DNA of 64,000 nt, from contig CAJUKA010000014.1 of assembly GCA_910586585.1 (NCBI GenBank), forward strand, positions 12,034-76,033, given 5' to 3'. Made by a program: the position numbers and the translations under genes. The notes beneath the pieces were generated by a model. The model saw only the letters and a program-made list of their open reading frames with translations, did no database searches and was not told where the DNA came from. This document shows positions 36,658 to 44,025 of this stretch, piece after piece. Source of the stretch: an uncultured Lachnospiraceae bacterium (lineage in GTDB: Bacteria; Bacillota; Clostridia; Lachnospirales; Lachnospiraceae). Numbering within the stretch: position 1 is the first letter of the stretch; each line of letters opens with the position of its first letter.

Positions 36658-36677
36658 GTATGTAAGCTCTTACATAC
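36658..36677. promoter_or_regulatory. Palindromic operator candidate of the hydrogenase operon
   Basis: GTATGTAAG and CTTACATAC form a perfect 9-2-9 palindrome, 1 bp from the -10 box and spanning the expected transcription start of the hydrogenase operon. The position suggests a repressor operator. It does not match the Rex consensus; the cognate regulator is unknown. Confidence 0.6.
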
Positions 36678-36678
36678 T

Positions 36679-36707
36679 ATTGTACACTGCATTCTATGCT
36701 TTGACAA
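36679..36707 (-). promoter_or_regulatory. Sigma-A promoter of the hydrogenase operon
   Basis: On the minus strand TTGTCA (36702-36707 complement), a 17-bp spacer and TACAAT (36679-36684 complement), about 90 bp upstream of the flavoprotein start. Confidence 0.7.
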
Positions 36708-36766
36708 TAATTGATATTATTTAAACAAAGTTGCTTATAACAATACGCTACAATTCCTACAAATCC

Positions 36767-36798
36767 AAAAACAGCACACCCTTATTCAGGATATGCTG
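36767..36798 (-). terminator. Intrinsic terminator of the cut operon
   Basis: On the minus strand CAGCATATCC and GGGTGTGCTG form a 10-bp stem (two G-U pairs) followed directly by TTTTT. It lies about 100 bp after the DMT transporter stop and before the hydrogenase promoter. Confidence 0.7.
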
Positions 36799-36898
36799 CT
36801 CGTATTCTCAATTTATATTGACCTGGCCTTGACCTCTTCTGCAAAGACCAAGGTCATACATCTTTCATTTTCTGAAAGTTTGGTCGTATGATATTGAT

Positions 36899-37858
36899 TT
36901 ATGTAGTTTTATTCTTTCTGAATAAATCCAGAGGATTCATTGTTACAAGCACAGCTCCAAGAACAATAATAATAGAACCTGCAACAATCGTTACTGTCAG
37001 TTCCTGTCCCAGGAACAGTACGCAGAACAATACGCCCCAGAATGCATAAGTTACATTCAATGACATTCCGATAGCACATCCTACCAACGCATTACTCTTA
37101 TACCAGGTAAGAAATGAAATCGCGGCTGCAAGTCCCGCTGCAAGAAGCCATATCACTGGGATTCCTGCCTGTAAGGTTCCTCCCAAAAGAGAAATTGCAC
37201 CAACCGCCGGAACAATAATTGCCAAATCCACAATACCGGATACTAATTCACGCAGATTAACCGATATTTCTGGTTCAAGCTCTTCTCCGCTAAAGCTTGA
37301 AAACATTCCCTCAAGTCCCCAGCAAATTGCAGCAATCAGTGCGCAGATAATTCCAAGCGTAAAGTTTGCGCTTCCCTCTGGCTTTACCCAGTTTATAACA
37401 ATAGCCCCTGATACGCAGATAATCATGCCCGCTACAACTCTCTTCGTAGGCTTCTGTTTTAAAAATATCCAGGAAAAAATGGCGCCAAACAAACTGCATG
37501 TTGCAGAAATAGGAATTGCATAGGCCCCAGCGAGCGCTAAGCCCACCAAATAAGCTCCGTTTGCAATCGGACCGCCAAGCAGCGAAGCAAGAACAATTAT
37601 TTTTCCTGACCGGGTTTTTAGGCACTTCCATACCTCTGCCAATTTTCCTCTCTTTGCGTTATAGATGGAAAGCCAAATTCCTGCAAATAGATCATTTAAA
37701 CCGGAGCACACATATGGCGCGGCAAGCAGTCCTACTGCTAATGTCAGAGGCTCGTAATAACCTGCTACCATAACAAGCGTCGTGTAGATTCCATATGTCA
37801 AGCCTGATATGATACCTGACCAGATACCAATGGAATGTGTTTTATCTGTAGTTGTCAT
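36899..37858 (-). CDS. DMT/EamA family transporter of the cut locus
   Basis: 319 residues with about ten hydrophobic helices in two EamA repeats (about 10-145 and 165-310). It is the last gene of the choline locus, 47 bp after the alcohol dehydrogenase. Small DMT-superfamily (SMR/EmrE) transporters occur in other cut loci; this one is a full-length ten-helix member. By position it may import choline or export trimethylamine, ethanol or another product; the sequence does not decide. No BCCT, EutH or OpuD-type choline carrier is present in the window. Confidence 0.8.
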   Translation of the reverse strand: MTTTDKTHSIGIWSGIISGLTYGIYTTLVMVAGYYEPLTLAVGLLAAPYVCSGLNDLFAGIWLSIYNAKRGKLAEVWKCLKTRSGKIIVLASLLGGPIANGAYLVGLALAGAYAIPISATCSLFGAIFSWIFLKQKPTKRVVAGMIICVSGAIVINWVKPEGSANFTLGIICALIAAICWGLEGMFSSFSGEELEPEISVNLRELVSGIVDLAIIVPAVGAISLLGGTLQAGIPVIWLLAAGLAAAISFLTWYKSNALVGCAIGMSLNVTYAFWGVLFCVLFLGQELTVTIVAGSIIIVLGAVLVTMNPLDLFRKNKTT

Positions 37859-37905
37859 AATATTATCCTCCTGTTTTGTGTAATATAACCTCTGCTTTTC
37901 CCTAT

Positions 37906-39039
37906 CTAAGCCTGATAAAGCTTCATATACAATTGCTTAATATGTTCTGCTGTCGGTACTCTGGGGTTTGTTACGGTACAACGATCTTTCAGCGCATTCT
38001 CTGTCATGGCATCAATCGAACGCATGTATTCTTCTGAATCAATCTTTAGTTCTGCAAAATGAATAGGAATACCGATTCGCTTCATCAGATTACGAATCTC
38101 TCGTACCATAAGGTAAATCGTGGCTTTGTTTGTTCCGGCTGTGATTCCAAGAAGTCTTGCAAGATCCAGATAACGCAGCAGCGCATCGGACTTCTCTGGA
38201 ATTTCAAGTCCTGCATTATATTCAATTATAAATGGTAAAAGCACTGCATTACAACGACCATGCGGAAGATGAAACTGCGCTCCCAACGCATGCGCCATAC
38301 TATGGCAGATTCCCAATGAGGCCGCATTAAATGCCATTCCTGCCATACAAGAGGCATTATGCATATGAGCTCTTGCATCCATGTCTTCCCCGCACGTCAC
38401 ACAGCGTTCCAGATAATCCCAGACCGTCCGTATCGACTTTTCTGCCATTGCGTCTGTAAAGTCATTTGCGGCAATAGAAGCAAACGCTTCAAATCCATGG
38501 GTAAGTACGTCCATTCCTGTATCCGCCGTAATTGACGGTGGAACCGTAGCTGTCAAATTGGGATCTAAAAACACCACATCTGGAATCATTTCAGAATCAA
38601 TCAGCGGATATTTTACTCCTGCATCCCTGTCAGAAATAACCGCAAAAGCGGTCACTTCGCTTCCGGTTCCACTTGTTGTCGGCGCTGCTATCATGCGAGG
38701 TCTTGAGATACCATGCATCTTAGTATACAAATGGACAACCGCCTTTGCTGTATCAATGGCTGACCCGCCGCCAAGCGCAAATACGGTGTCTGGTCTGAAC
38801 ATATTTAATTGATTCAGTCCCTTTTGGATCACTGTCATATCGGGATCGGGCACTACCTCTGCAAAAATCTGATATTCTGCATGCAAATTGACAAGTTTTG
38901 TCACAATCAGATCCGTTTTTCCTGACTGCCGCATAAAAGGATCACAGAAAATAAACGCACGTTTTATTGCAAAGTCAGCAATTTTTTCGCTGGAATCTCC
39001 ACCCATGTATATTTTTGTATTAATAATAAACTCTTCCAA
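37906..39039 (-). CDS. cutO: Iron-containing alcohol dehydrogenase of the cut locus
   Basis: 377 residues, type III (Fe-ADH) family, close to EutG/PduQ. It reduces acetaldehyde to ethanol and regenerates NAD+ inside the microcompartment. NAD loop GGGSAIDTAKA near 91-101, TTSGTGSE near 133-140, metal ligands in DTGMDVLTHGFEAF near 187-200 and GICHSMAHALGAQFHLPHG near 253-271. The start codon is TTG with AAGGAGG six bases upstream. That Shine-Dalgarno sequence is the first 7 bp of a perfectly duplicated 175-bp unit. Confidence 0.9.
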   Translation of the reverse strand: MEEFIINTKIYMGGDSSEKIADFAIKRAFIFCDPFMRQSGKTDLIVTKLVNLHAEYQIFAEVVPDPDMTVIQKGLNQLNMFRPDTVFALGGGSAIDTAKAVVHLYTKMHGISRPRMIAAPTTSGTGSEVTAFAVISDRDAGVKYPLIDSEMIPDVVFLDPNLTATVPPSITADTGMDVLTHGFEAFASIAANDFTDAMAEKSIRTVWDYLERCVTCGEDMDARAHMHNASCMAGMAFNAASLGICHSMAHALGAQFHLPHGRCNAVLLPFIIEYNAGLEIPEKSDALLRYLDLARLLGITAGTNKATIYLMVREIRNLMKRIGIPIHFAELKIDSEEYMRSIDAMTENALKDRCTVTNPRVPTAEHIKQLYMKLYQA

Positions 39040-39045
39040 ACAGCC

Positions 39046-39220
39046 CCTCCTTATTTAAATCGCTGCGCGATAGCACTTAAGGGTAAAGTCCCTTCGTCAC
39101 ACCTGTACTGAGACAAACTTTCATTCGAAAGGGCTCTCATAAAAGTTTCTCTCGTGTGCCTTTGCGCCTTTACTATCCAACAGTAATTATTTTTTTGATA
39201 ACACTTGTTATTTATTGGCT
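39046..39220 (-). repeat. Tandem repeat unit 1 (GCGCAGCGA family copies 2a)
   Basis: First copy of a 175-bp tandem duplication; 39046-39213 is identical to 39221-39388. On the minus strand the unit ends with the CGCGCAGCGA element and AAGGAGG, the ribosome binding site of the alcohol dehydrogenase. It contains the inverted pair CTTTCATTCGAAAG near 39118-39131. It shows no credible protein-coding content. Confidence 0.9.
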
Positions 39221-39395
39221 CCTCCTTATTTAAATCGCTGCGCGATAGCACTTAAGGGTAAAGTCCCTTCGTCACACCTGTACTGAGACAAACTTTCATT
39301 CGAAAGGGCTCTCATAAAAGTTTCTCTCGTGTGCCTTTGCGCCTTTACTATCCAACAGTAATTATTTTTTTGATAACACTTGTTATTTCTTAGTT
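39221..39395 (-). repeat. Tandem repeat unit 2 (GCGCAGCGA family copy 2b)
   Basis: Second, adjacent copy of the same 175-bp unit, with no mismatch over 168 bp. Beyond it the sequence diverges but again carries GGAGGA at 39396-39401 complement, so each unit is preceded and followed by a Shine-Dalgarno-like motif. Confidence 0.9.
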
Positions 39396-39459
39396 CCTCC
39401 TTTCTTTTATATGTATTCCCGGAATCTTTTCGCAGGCATGATCGCGTCAATTCTGGGAG

Positions 39460-39571
39460 CTCGTAACAGCTCAGCCTTCGGCTTTCTGTTACAGGCATCA
39501 AGCCATGCATAATCGCTTCGCGATGTCTTGATGCACCTCAACCTCAACGTTATTCTACGAACTGTTACGAG
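39460..39571. repeat. Structured repeat with alternative pairings (family copy 1)
   Basis: Outer arms CTCGTAACAGCTC (39460-39472) and GAACTGTTACGAG (39559-39571) pair with one mismatch. Inside, GTAACAG (39463-39469) can instead pair locally with CTGTTAC (39486-39492). GCATCAAG (39495-39502) pairs with CTTGATGC (39527-39534). The section 39473-39534 recurs inverted at about 62774-62831. It lies in the 598-bp gap between the MerR and alcohol dehydrogenase genes. Confidence 0.6.
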
Positions 39572-39637
39572 AGATCATTTATTATTTAATAGATAATTGG
39601 TATATTTCACAATTACCTAAATATTCAATATGAATGT

Positions 39638-40480
39638 TCAAACTTTTTTACAAATTGGAACAATAATCTCTGTCACAAATTCATCCAGTATTTCCGAAGT
39701 CCAGTAATCTAGTACATACCGCTCTATAGATATATCTTTGCAGACATATCCCTGCTGCTCTGTATAATCAAGCATTTTCTGATAGCTTTCCTCAATGTTT
39801 TCATATCCGCCTACATGATAAATGGAAGCTACCATCTGGCCTTTTCTGACAAAGATATTCGTCCTTCTGTCGCAAGTCCCAATTATCTGCTGCATAATCC
39901 GGGCAGTGCGGCATAACCCATTCATCTTATCCTTTAGGGAAGGATACTCTATGATAACCGGGCCGGTAATAGCACAATTCATACTGGAAAGATAATCTGT
40001 CCATGGTATATTTATAACGGAATCTCTGTAATCATAGGAAAATTCCTGATCCAGATAAGCATATTCCTGTGTAGGTAGATATTTAACACACACCGGATGT
40101 TCATTTTGACCAGATACTATCTTTGCTTCCCTGATCAGCTCATACCAGTCATTCACAGATACATAGCTGGTATGTATCTTTTGCTCCGCCCGATTCAATT
40201 CCAGAATTTTTTTTCGGAAATTATCCTCCATTCCCTGATAAGATTCCCCATTCAGAAGCCCTATCATCTCCTCCAGCTTAAATCCAAGCTGCTTATAATA
40301 TTTGATTACAGGAATTTTTAACAAAGTGACATCGCTGTAATAGCGGTATCCGTTCTCTTCGCTTACATAATCTGGTGTTACAACGCCTATCTTGTCATAG
40401 AAACGCAGTGTCTTAGTAGAAACATTACAAATTTTACTAGCCTCGCCAATAGAATATAGTTTTTTCTTATTTTCTGCCAT
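39638..40480 (-). CDS. MerR-family activator of the cut locus
   Basis: 280 residues from the ATG at 40480 (GGTGGTG 4 nt upstream; a TTG at 40513 is less likely). The N-terminal MerR winged helix reads LYSIGEASKICNVSTKTLRFYDKIG near 8-32, then GYRYYSDVTLLKIPVIKYYKQLGF. A helix of the antiparallel coiled coil is near 80-110. A C-terminal GyrI/BmrR-like ligand domain (about 125-280) suggests small-molecule sensing, possibly choline or a product. It is inside the operon it probably controls; a promoter with MerR-type geometry lies at 53828-53858. Confidence 0.88.
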   Translation of the reverse strand: MAENKKKLYSIGEASKICNVSTKTLRFYDKIGVVTPDYVSEENGYRYYSDVTLLKIPVIKYYKQLGFKLEEMIGLLNGESYQGMEDNFRKKILELNRAEQKIHTSYVSVNDWYELIREAKIVSGQNEHPVCVKYLPTQEYAYLDQEFSYDYRDSVINIPWTDYLSSMNCAITGPVIIEYPSLKDKMNGLCRTARIMQQIIGTCDRRTNIFVRKGQMVASIYHVGGYENIEESYQKMLDYTEQQGYVCKDISIERYVLDYWTSEILDEFVTEIIVPICKKV

Positions 40481-40560
40481 TATCACCACCGATTTCCTTC
40501 TTCTAATCTCCAATACTTTTTTGAAATTGGGTCTGTATGTTACAGACCCAATTTATCAAA

Positions 40561-40845
40561 TTATTCAGAAACAGATGGAAGGATAGACTCTACTTCCTGA
40601 TGTGGACGTGGTATTACATGAACAGAAAGCAGTTCTCCAACCTTCTGCGCTGCAGCTGCACCAGCGTCTGTAGCTGCCTTAACAGCTCCTACATCGCCAC
40701 GAACCATAACTGTAACAAGACCACCGCCTACAAATTCTCTTCCAACCAAATAAACATTTGCTGCTTTTACCATAGCATCTGCTGCTTCTACAGCGCCAAT
40801 TAATCCCTTTGTTTCGATCATTCCTAATGCATCATACTTTGTCAT
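40561..40845 (-). CDS. BMC-H shell protein (PduA/EutM-like)
   Basis: 94 residues, a single BMC domain forming hexameric shell tiles. It opens MTKYDALGMIETKGLIGAVE, with KAANVYLVGREFVGGGLVTV near 27-46; the GGG pore-loop region and RGDVGAVKAATDAGAA near 49-64 are conserved. The short tail HVIPRPHQEVESILPS is typical of PduA/PduJ/EutM. GGAGG precedes the ATG. It is 32 bp after pduL and 80 bp before the MerR gene. Confidence 0.94.
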   Translation of the reverse strand: MTKYDALGMIETKGLIGAVEAADAMVKAANVYLVGREFVGGGLVTVMVRGDVGAVKAATDAGAAAAQKVGELLSVHVIPRPHQEVESILPSVSE

Positions 40846-40877
40846 TTTTATTTCCTCCTATTTTTAAATAATATATG

Positions 40878-41546
40878 TTATTTAATTATCATTACCTTTG
40901 TTTTTGAATTAATGCAGTATGCATTTGCCTCTTCCGTATCAATATGACACTCCAAAGCACCCTTGTCATCTGCGCGAATCACTACATTATCCATAATTCC
41001 GGCTCTTGGCCCGTCAACTGCCAGCTTTACTTTTTGTCCGTTATGTACTCCGTAAGCTTCTGCTTCTCTGGGATTCATATGTATGTGGCGCTGCGCCACA
41101 ATAACGCCTTCTTTTATCTGAACAGAGCCCTTCGGACCAACCATGATAATACCGCCGCTTCCGGCTAAATCTCCAGACTGCCTCAAAGGTGCCTGTACGC
41201 CAAGTTTAAACATATCGCCAGCTAAGATTTCTACTTGATTCTGCGGTCTAGTCGGACCAAGTACTCTGACCTTTTCAATCACGCCTCTTGGACCGCACAG
41301 TGTTACGCATTCTTTGCAGGCAAACTGTCCTGGCTGCGACAAGTTCTTAATCCGCTCCAATACGTAGTCTTTTCCAAAGAGTATTTCCACTGCCTCTTCT
41401 GTCAAATGCACATGACGATTGGAAATTCCTACTGGAACCAATCCCTTTTTTGCATCTTCCATAGATATATCACAGTTGGAGGATTTCACAGATTCAACTG
41501 CCTTCAAAAATAGCTCAAGAAGCTCATTATAGCTATTTTTATCCAT
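40878..41546 (-). CDS. pduL: Phosphate acyltransferase PduL (acetyl-CoA to acetyl phosphate)
   Basis: 222 residues. It converts acetyl-CoA and phosphate to acetyl phosphate and CoA, recycling CoA within the compartment. The N-terminal helix NELLELFLKAVESVK is a probable encapsulation peptide. Two beta-barrel domains carry the metal-binding histidines in ISNRHVHLT near 41-49 and VIVAQRHIHMNP near 148-159, with GPTRPQNQVEI near 97-107. The ATG directly follows the aldehyde dehydrogenase stop with AAAGGAG overlapping its end. Confidence 0.94.
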   Translation of the reverse strand: MDKNSYNELLELFLKAVESVKSSNCDISMEDAKKGLVPVGISNRHVHLTEEAVEILFGKDYVLERIKNLSQPGQFACKECVTLCGPRGVIEKVRVLGPTRPQNQVEILAGDMFKLGVQAPLRQSGDLAGSGGIIMVGPKGSVQIKEGVIVAQRHIHMNPREAEAYGVHNGQKVKLAVDGPRAGIMDNVVIRADDKGALECHIDTEEANAYCINSKTKVMIIK

Positions 41547-41547
41547 T

Positions 41548-43218
41548 TTACTCTCCTTTCATCGCACTCACTAGCCCATTAATCATATCTTTTAACTGTT
41601 CAAGATTAATTCCTTCTTCAGTCGATGCCATATTTCTGCTATCAATGTTCTTGTCAGCGACCTGAGTACCTGTCACACAAGCTGCGTGTGCTGCTGCCAT
41701 CGGATTTCTGACAAAACTTGCTGGGGACTGTGCATCACATCCGCAACTGTTGCACCCAGTACTGTAGGAAATCGGTGTTGCCGGAATCGCTGAACATGTC
41801 TCATTCCGCATAGATTCCAATGCTGTATTGTTTCTATAAAATGTAGCATCATCGCTAACCATTGTAGTGACATTTTTGATGCCATAGCATACTGTCTTCT
41901 TATTGATCAGATGCAGTGGTGTCACATTCTCTGATACAGAGCTTCCGCCCATAGTTCCGCAGCCTAATGTAAACGCTGGTGCAAGTCCGGTACTCAAACC
42001 AGTTCCTCCCATACTGCCTCCAGTATTGACAAGAATACGTGACGCAGGTTTTACAGCAAATTCACGGACAATTTTCTCATCTTGCGTATGCAAGTTCATG
42101 GTATGTCCGATACCATTTTGAAGCAGCTTCATAGAAAGCTCACATGCTTCATGCCAGTCACGTACAACATAAAAGCCCAATACACAAGTCAGTTTCTCAT
42201 ACGAAAGTAGATTGTCTTCTCCGACACCGGTCTGTAATCCAATCAAAACCGTTGTATTATCAGGTACGCAGATTCCTGCACCGTCTGCAATAACCTTCGC
42301 AGATCTTCCCACATATTTTGCATTCATAGTATGACCATTTTTAAACAGTATCTTGCATACTTTGCGAAGCTCATCTGGATTCAGGAAATATGCGCCTTGT
42401 GCTTTCAATTCTGCAACAACTGCATCATGGTTGCACTCTTCCACAATAATAGACTGTTCTGATGCGCAAATAGTACCATTATCAAACGTCTTGCTTGCAA
42501 TAATATTTGAAACTGCTTTTTTCACGTCGGCGGTACGTTCGATATAAGAAGGTGAGTTGCCTGCACCTACGCCAATCGCCGGCTTCCCTGCGCTATAAGC
42601 AGCCTTTACCATACCTGGACCACCTGTTGCAATAATCAACTTGATCGCATCATTGTGCATCAATTCATTTGTCGCTTCCATTGTACACATAGACAGGCAT
42701 CCAATTGTGTCCGAAGGTGCTCCGGCATCTACTGCCGCCTGTGCCATCAGTTTAGCTGCTCTGGATGTACATTTCAGCGCTGATGGATGCGGCGAAAATA
42801 CAATCGCATTTCTTGCCTTAACCGCTATCATAGATTTGTAAATTACAGTTGATGTAGGGTTTGTAGATGGTACAATCCCCATAATCAACCCAACGGGATC
42901 TGCGACTTCAAACATTTTGTTTACAGGATCTTCAGAGATAACGCCTTGTGTTTTCATATCTTTTATATAATTATACACCAGAGTTGATGCCGCATGATTT
43001 TTGTATGCTTTGTCTGGTACTTTTCCAAAGCCCGTCTCTTCTACAGCCAACTGCGCGAGCTCCAACGCATGCTCTTCAGCTACCTTGACCATATTTCTCA
43101 AAATTTTATCAATCTGTTCCTCTGTGTACTTTGCAATCCGTTCCGCAGCTACGGAGCCGTATTTGCAAAGATCCCTGGCATCCTGTATAGATCGCAGATC
43201 AAAATCCATATTATCCAT
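41548..43218 (-). CDS. cutF: CoA-acylating acetaldehyde dehydrogenase (active paralogue)
   Basis: 556 residues. It oxidises acetaldehyde to acetyl-CoA with NAD+. The ALDH domain (about 1-470) has PSTNPTSTVIYKSM near 117-130, NAIVFSPHP near 137-145, GAGNSPSYIERTA near 218-230 and the catalytic Cys251 in FDNGTICASEQS. A C-terminal extension follows: a Cys-rich spacer GCNSCGCD near 486-494, a flexible linker, then helix NLEQLKDMINGLVSAMKG, a classic encapsulation peptide. Start ATG with AGGAGG upstream. The symbol follows common cut-locus usage and is tentative. Confidence 0.92.
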   Translation of the reverse strand: MDNMDFDLRSIQDARDLCKYGSVAAERIAKYTEEQIDKILRNMVKVAEEHALELAQLAVEETGFGKVPDKAYKNHAASTLVYNYIKDMKTQGVISEDPVNKMFEVADPVGLIMGIVPSTNPTSTVIYKSMIAVKARNAIVFSPHPSALKCTSRAAKLMAQAAVDAGAPSDTIGCLSMCTMEATNELMHNDAIKLIIATGGPGMVKAAYSAGKPAIGVGAGNSPSYIERTADVKKAVSNIIASKTFDNGTICASEQSIIVEECNHDAVVAELKAQGAYFLNPDELRKVCKILFKNGHTMNAKYVGRSAKVIADGAGICVPDNTTVLIGLQTGVGEDNLLSYEKLTCVLGFYVVRDWHEACELSMKLLQNGIGHTMNLHTQDEKIVREFAVKPASRILVNTGGSMGGTGLSTGLAPAFTLGCGTMGGSSVSENVTPLHLINKKTVCYGIKNVTTMVSDDATFYRNNTALESMRNETCSAIPATPISYSTGCNSCGCDAQSPASFVRNPMAAAHAACVTGTQVADKNIDSRNMASTEEGINLEQLKDMINGLVSAMKGE

Positions 43219-43236
43219 ACTATTCCTCCTAAAAAA

Positions 43237-43869
43237 TTAATTCGTGTAGAAATCTTTCAGCCAATCTGTTAATTCCTTCTTTGTCATATTCATTACAGAT
43301 TCACTGCTAAGATTTATTTCCGGATATTCGTTGAGGATCATTTCTTTTATTTCGGCTGTCCTGGAACGCTTCAACGATGAAACTGCCCGGTCAATCCCAT
43401 CTGTTTCTTTCAGTTCTTCCATAGCTGCTCTGTTTGCAACCGCTTTCTTTGCATCTGTCTCCTGGTTTTCATCCTCAACTGCTTCCGTCTCTGGATTTGG
43501 GCTGTCGTCCTCATCCGCTTCTGGCTCTGCCTGCAACGTTTCTTCCTGTAATTCATCTTCTTTCTTCTCTATTTCTTCCTTTTCTTGAATTAGGTCTGCA
43601 GAGCCTATAACCAAACCATCAAGACTTTCATGCGGACGCGGGATAACATGTGTGGACAGAATTGTTCCTCCCATTCTGGTAACAGAGGCTATTGCCGCAT
43701 CTACAGATGCTCTGCATGCTGCAACATCACCTGTAATCGTAATCGTTACAATTCCACCTTTTACAAATGTTCTTTCTATCAGATGTACTTCTGCTGCTTT
43801 AAGCATCGCATCTGCACTTTCAATAGCAGCAACCAGTCCTCTGGTTTCTACAAACCCCAAAGCCTGCAT
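43237..43869 (-). CDS. BMC shell protein with acidic linker and C-terminal domain
   Basis: 210 residues. Residues 1-85 are a BMC-H domain (MQALGFVETRGLVAAIES, HLIERTFVKGGIVTITITGD, HVIPRPHESLD). Residues about 95-145 are a Glu/Asp-rich linker, probably disordered. About 147-210 form a helical C-terminal domain (SRTAEIKEMILNEYP, then MTKKELTDWLKDFY) with a SAP/LEM-like look. Large BMC-H proteins with extra domains include EutK and PduK, but this tail is not obviously either. It may tether cargo, RNA or a cytoskeletal partner. AGGAGG precedes the ATG. Confidence 0.88.
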   Translation of the reverse strand: MQALGFVETRGLVAAIESADAMLKAAEVHLIERTFVKGGIVTITITGDVAACRASVDAAIASVTRMGGTILSTHVIPRPHESLDGLVIGSADLIQEKEEIEKKEDELQEETLQAEPEADEDDSPNPETEAVEDENQETDAKKAVANRAAMEELKETDGIDRAVSSLKRSRTAEIKEMILNEYPEINLSSESVMNMTKKELTDWLKDFYTN

Positions 43870-43894
43870 ATATCATCCTCCTATTTACAGTTCC

Positions 43895-43980
43895 GCGCTT
43901 TCTTCCACCGCTCTGTATGCCAGAACAATTCCTTTCCATTTTCAATGTCATGAATTGTTCTGCGCGATGGAAGGAAGCGC
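43895..43980 (-). repeat. Long intercistronic stem-loop in the cut operon
   Basis: GCGCTTTCTTCCACCGC (43895-43911) pairs with GCGATGGAAGGAAGCGC (43964-43980) with two mismatches. Inside it CAGAACAATTC (43921-43931) pairs perfectly with GAATTGTTCTG (43952-43962). The 86-nt structure lies between the EutQ gene and the next shell gene. No T-tract follows, so it more likely protects or processes mRNA than terminates it. Confidence 0.65.
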
Positions 43981-43987
43981 TGTTTTA

Positions 43988-44020
43988 TAGTCGCTGCGCG
44001 ACGGCACTAAAGGGTAAAGC
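43988..44020 (-). repeat. Dispersed GCGCAGCGA-family repeat, copy 3 (short)
   Basis: The segment TCGCTGCGCGACGGCACTAAAG matches the elements at 3781 and 39060 with few differences. It starts immediately after the EutQ stop, in the same orientation as the other copies. Confidence 0.55.
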
Positions 44021-44025
44021 CTGTA

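Noticed and set aside
39046..39395. CRISPR-like array
   Set aside because: There are only two adjacent 175-bp units with no short repeats or unique spacers and no cas genes nearby.
39051..39510. Two overlapping minus-strand open frames with near-identical C-terminal sequences
   Set aside because: They are translations of the tandem intergenic duplication and the neighbouring structured repeat. They have no credible independent starts and no known family, and identity between copies extends through the non-coding parts.
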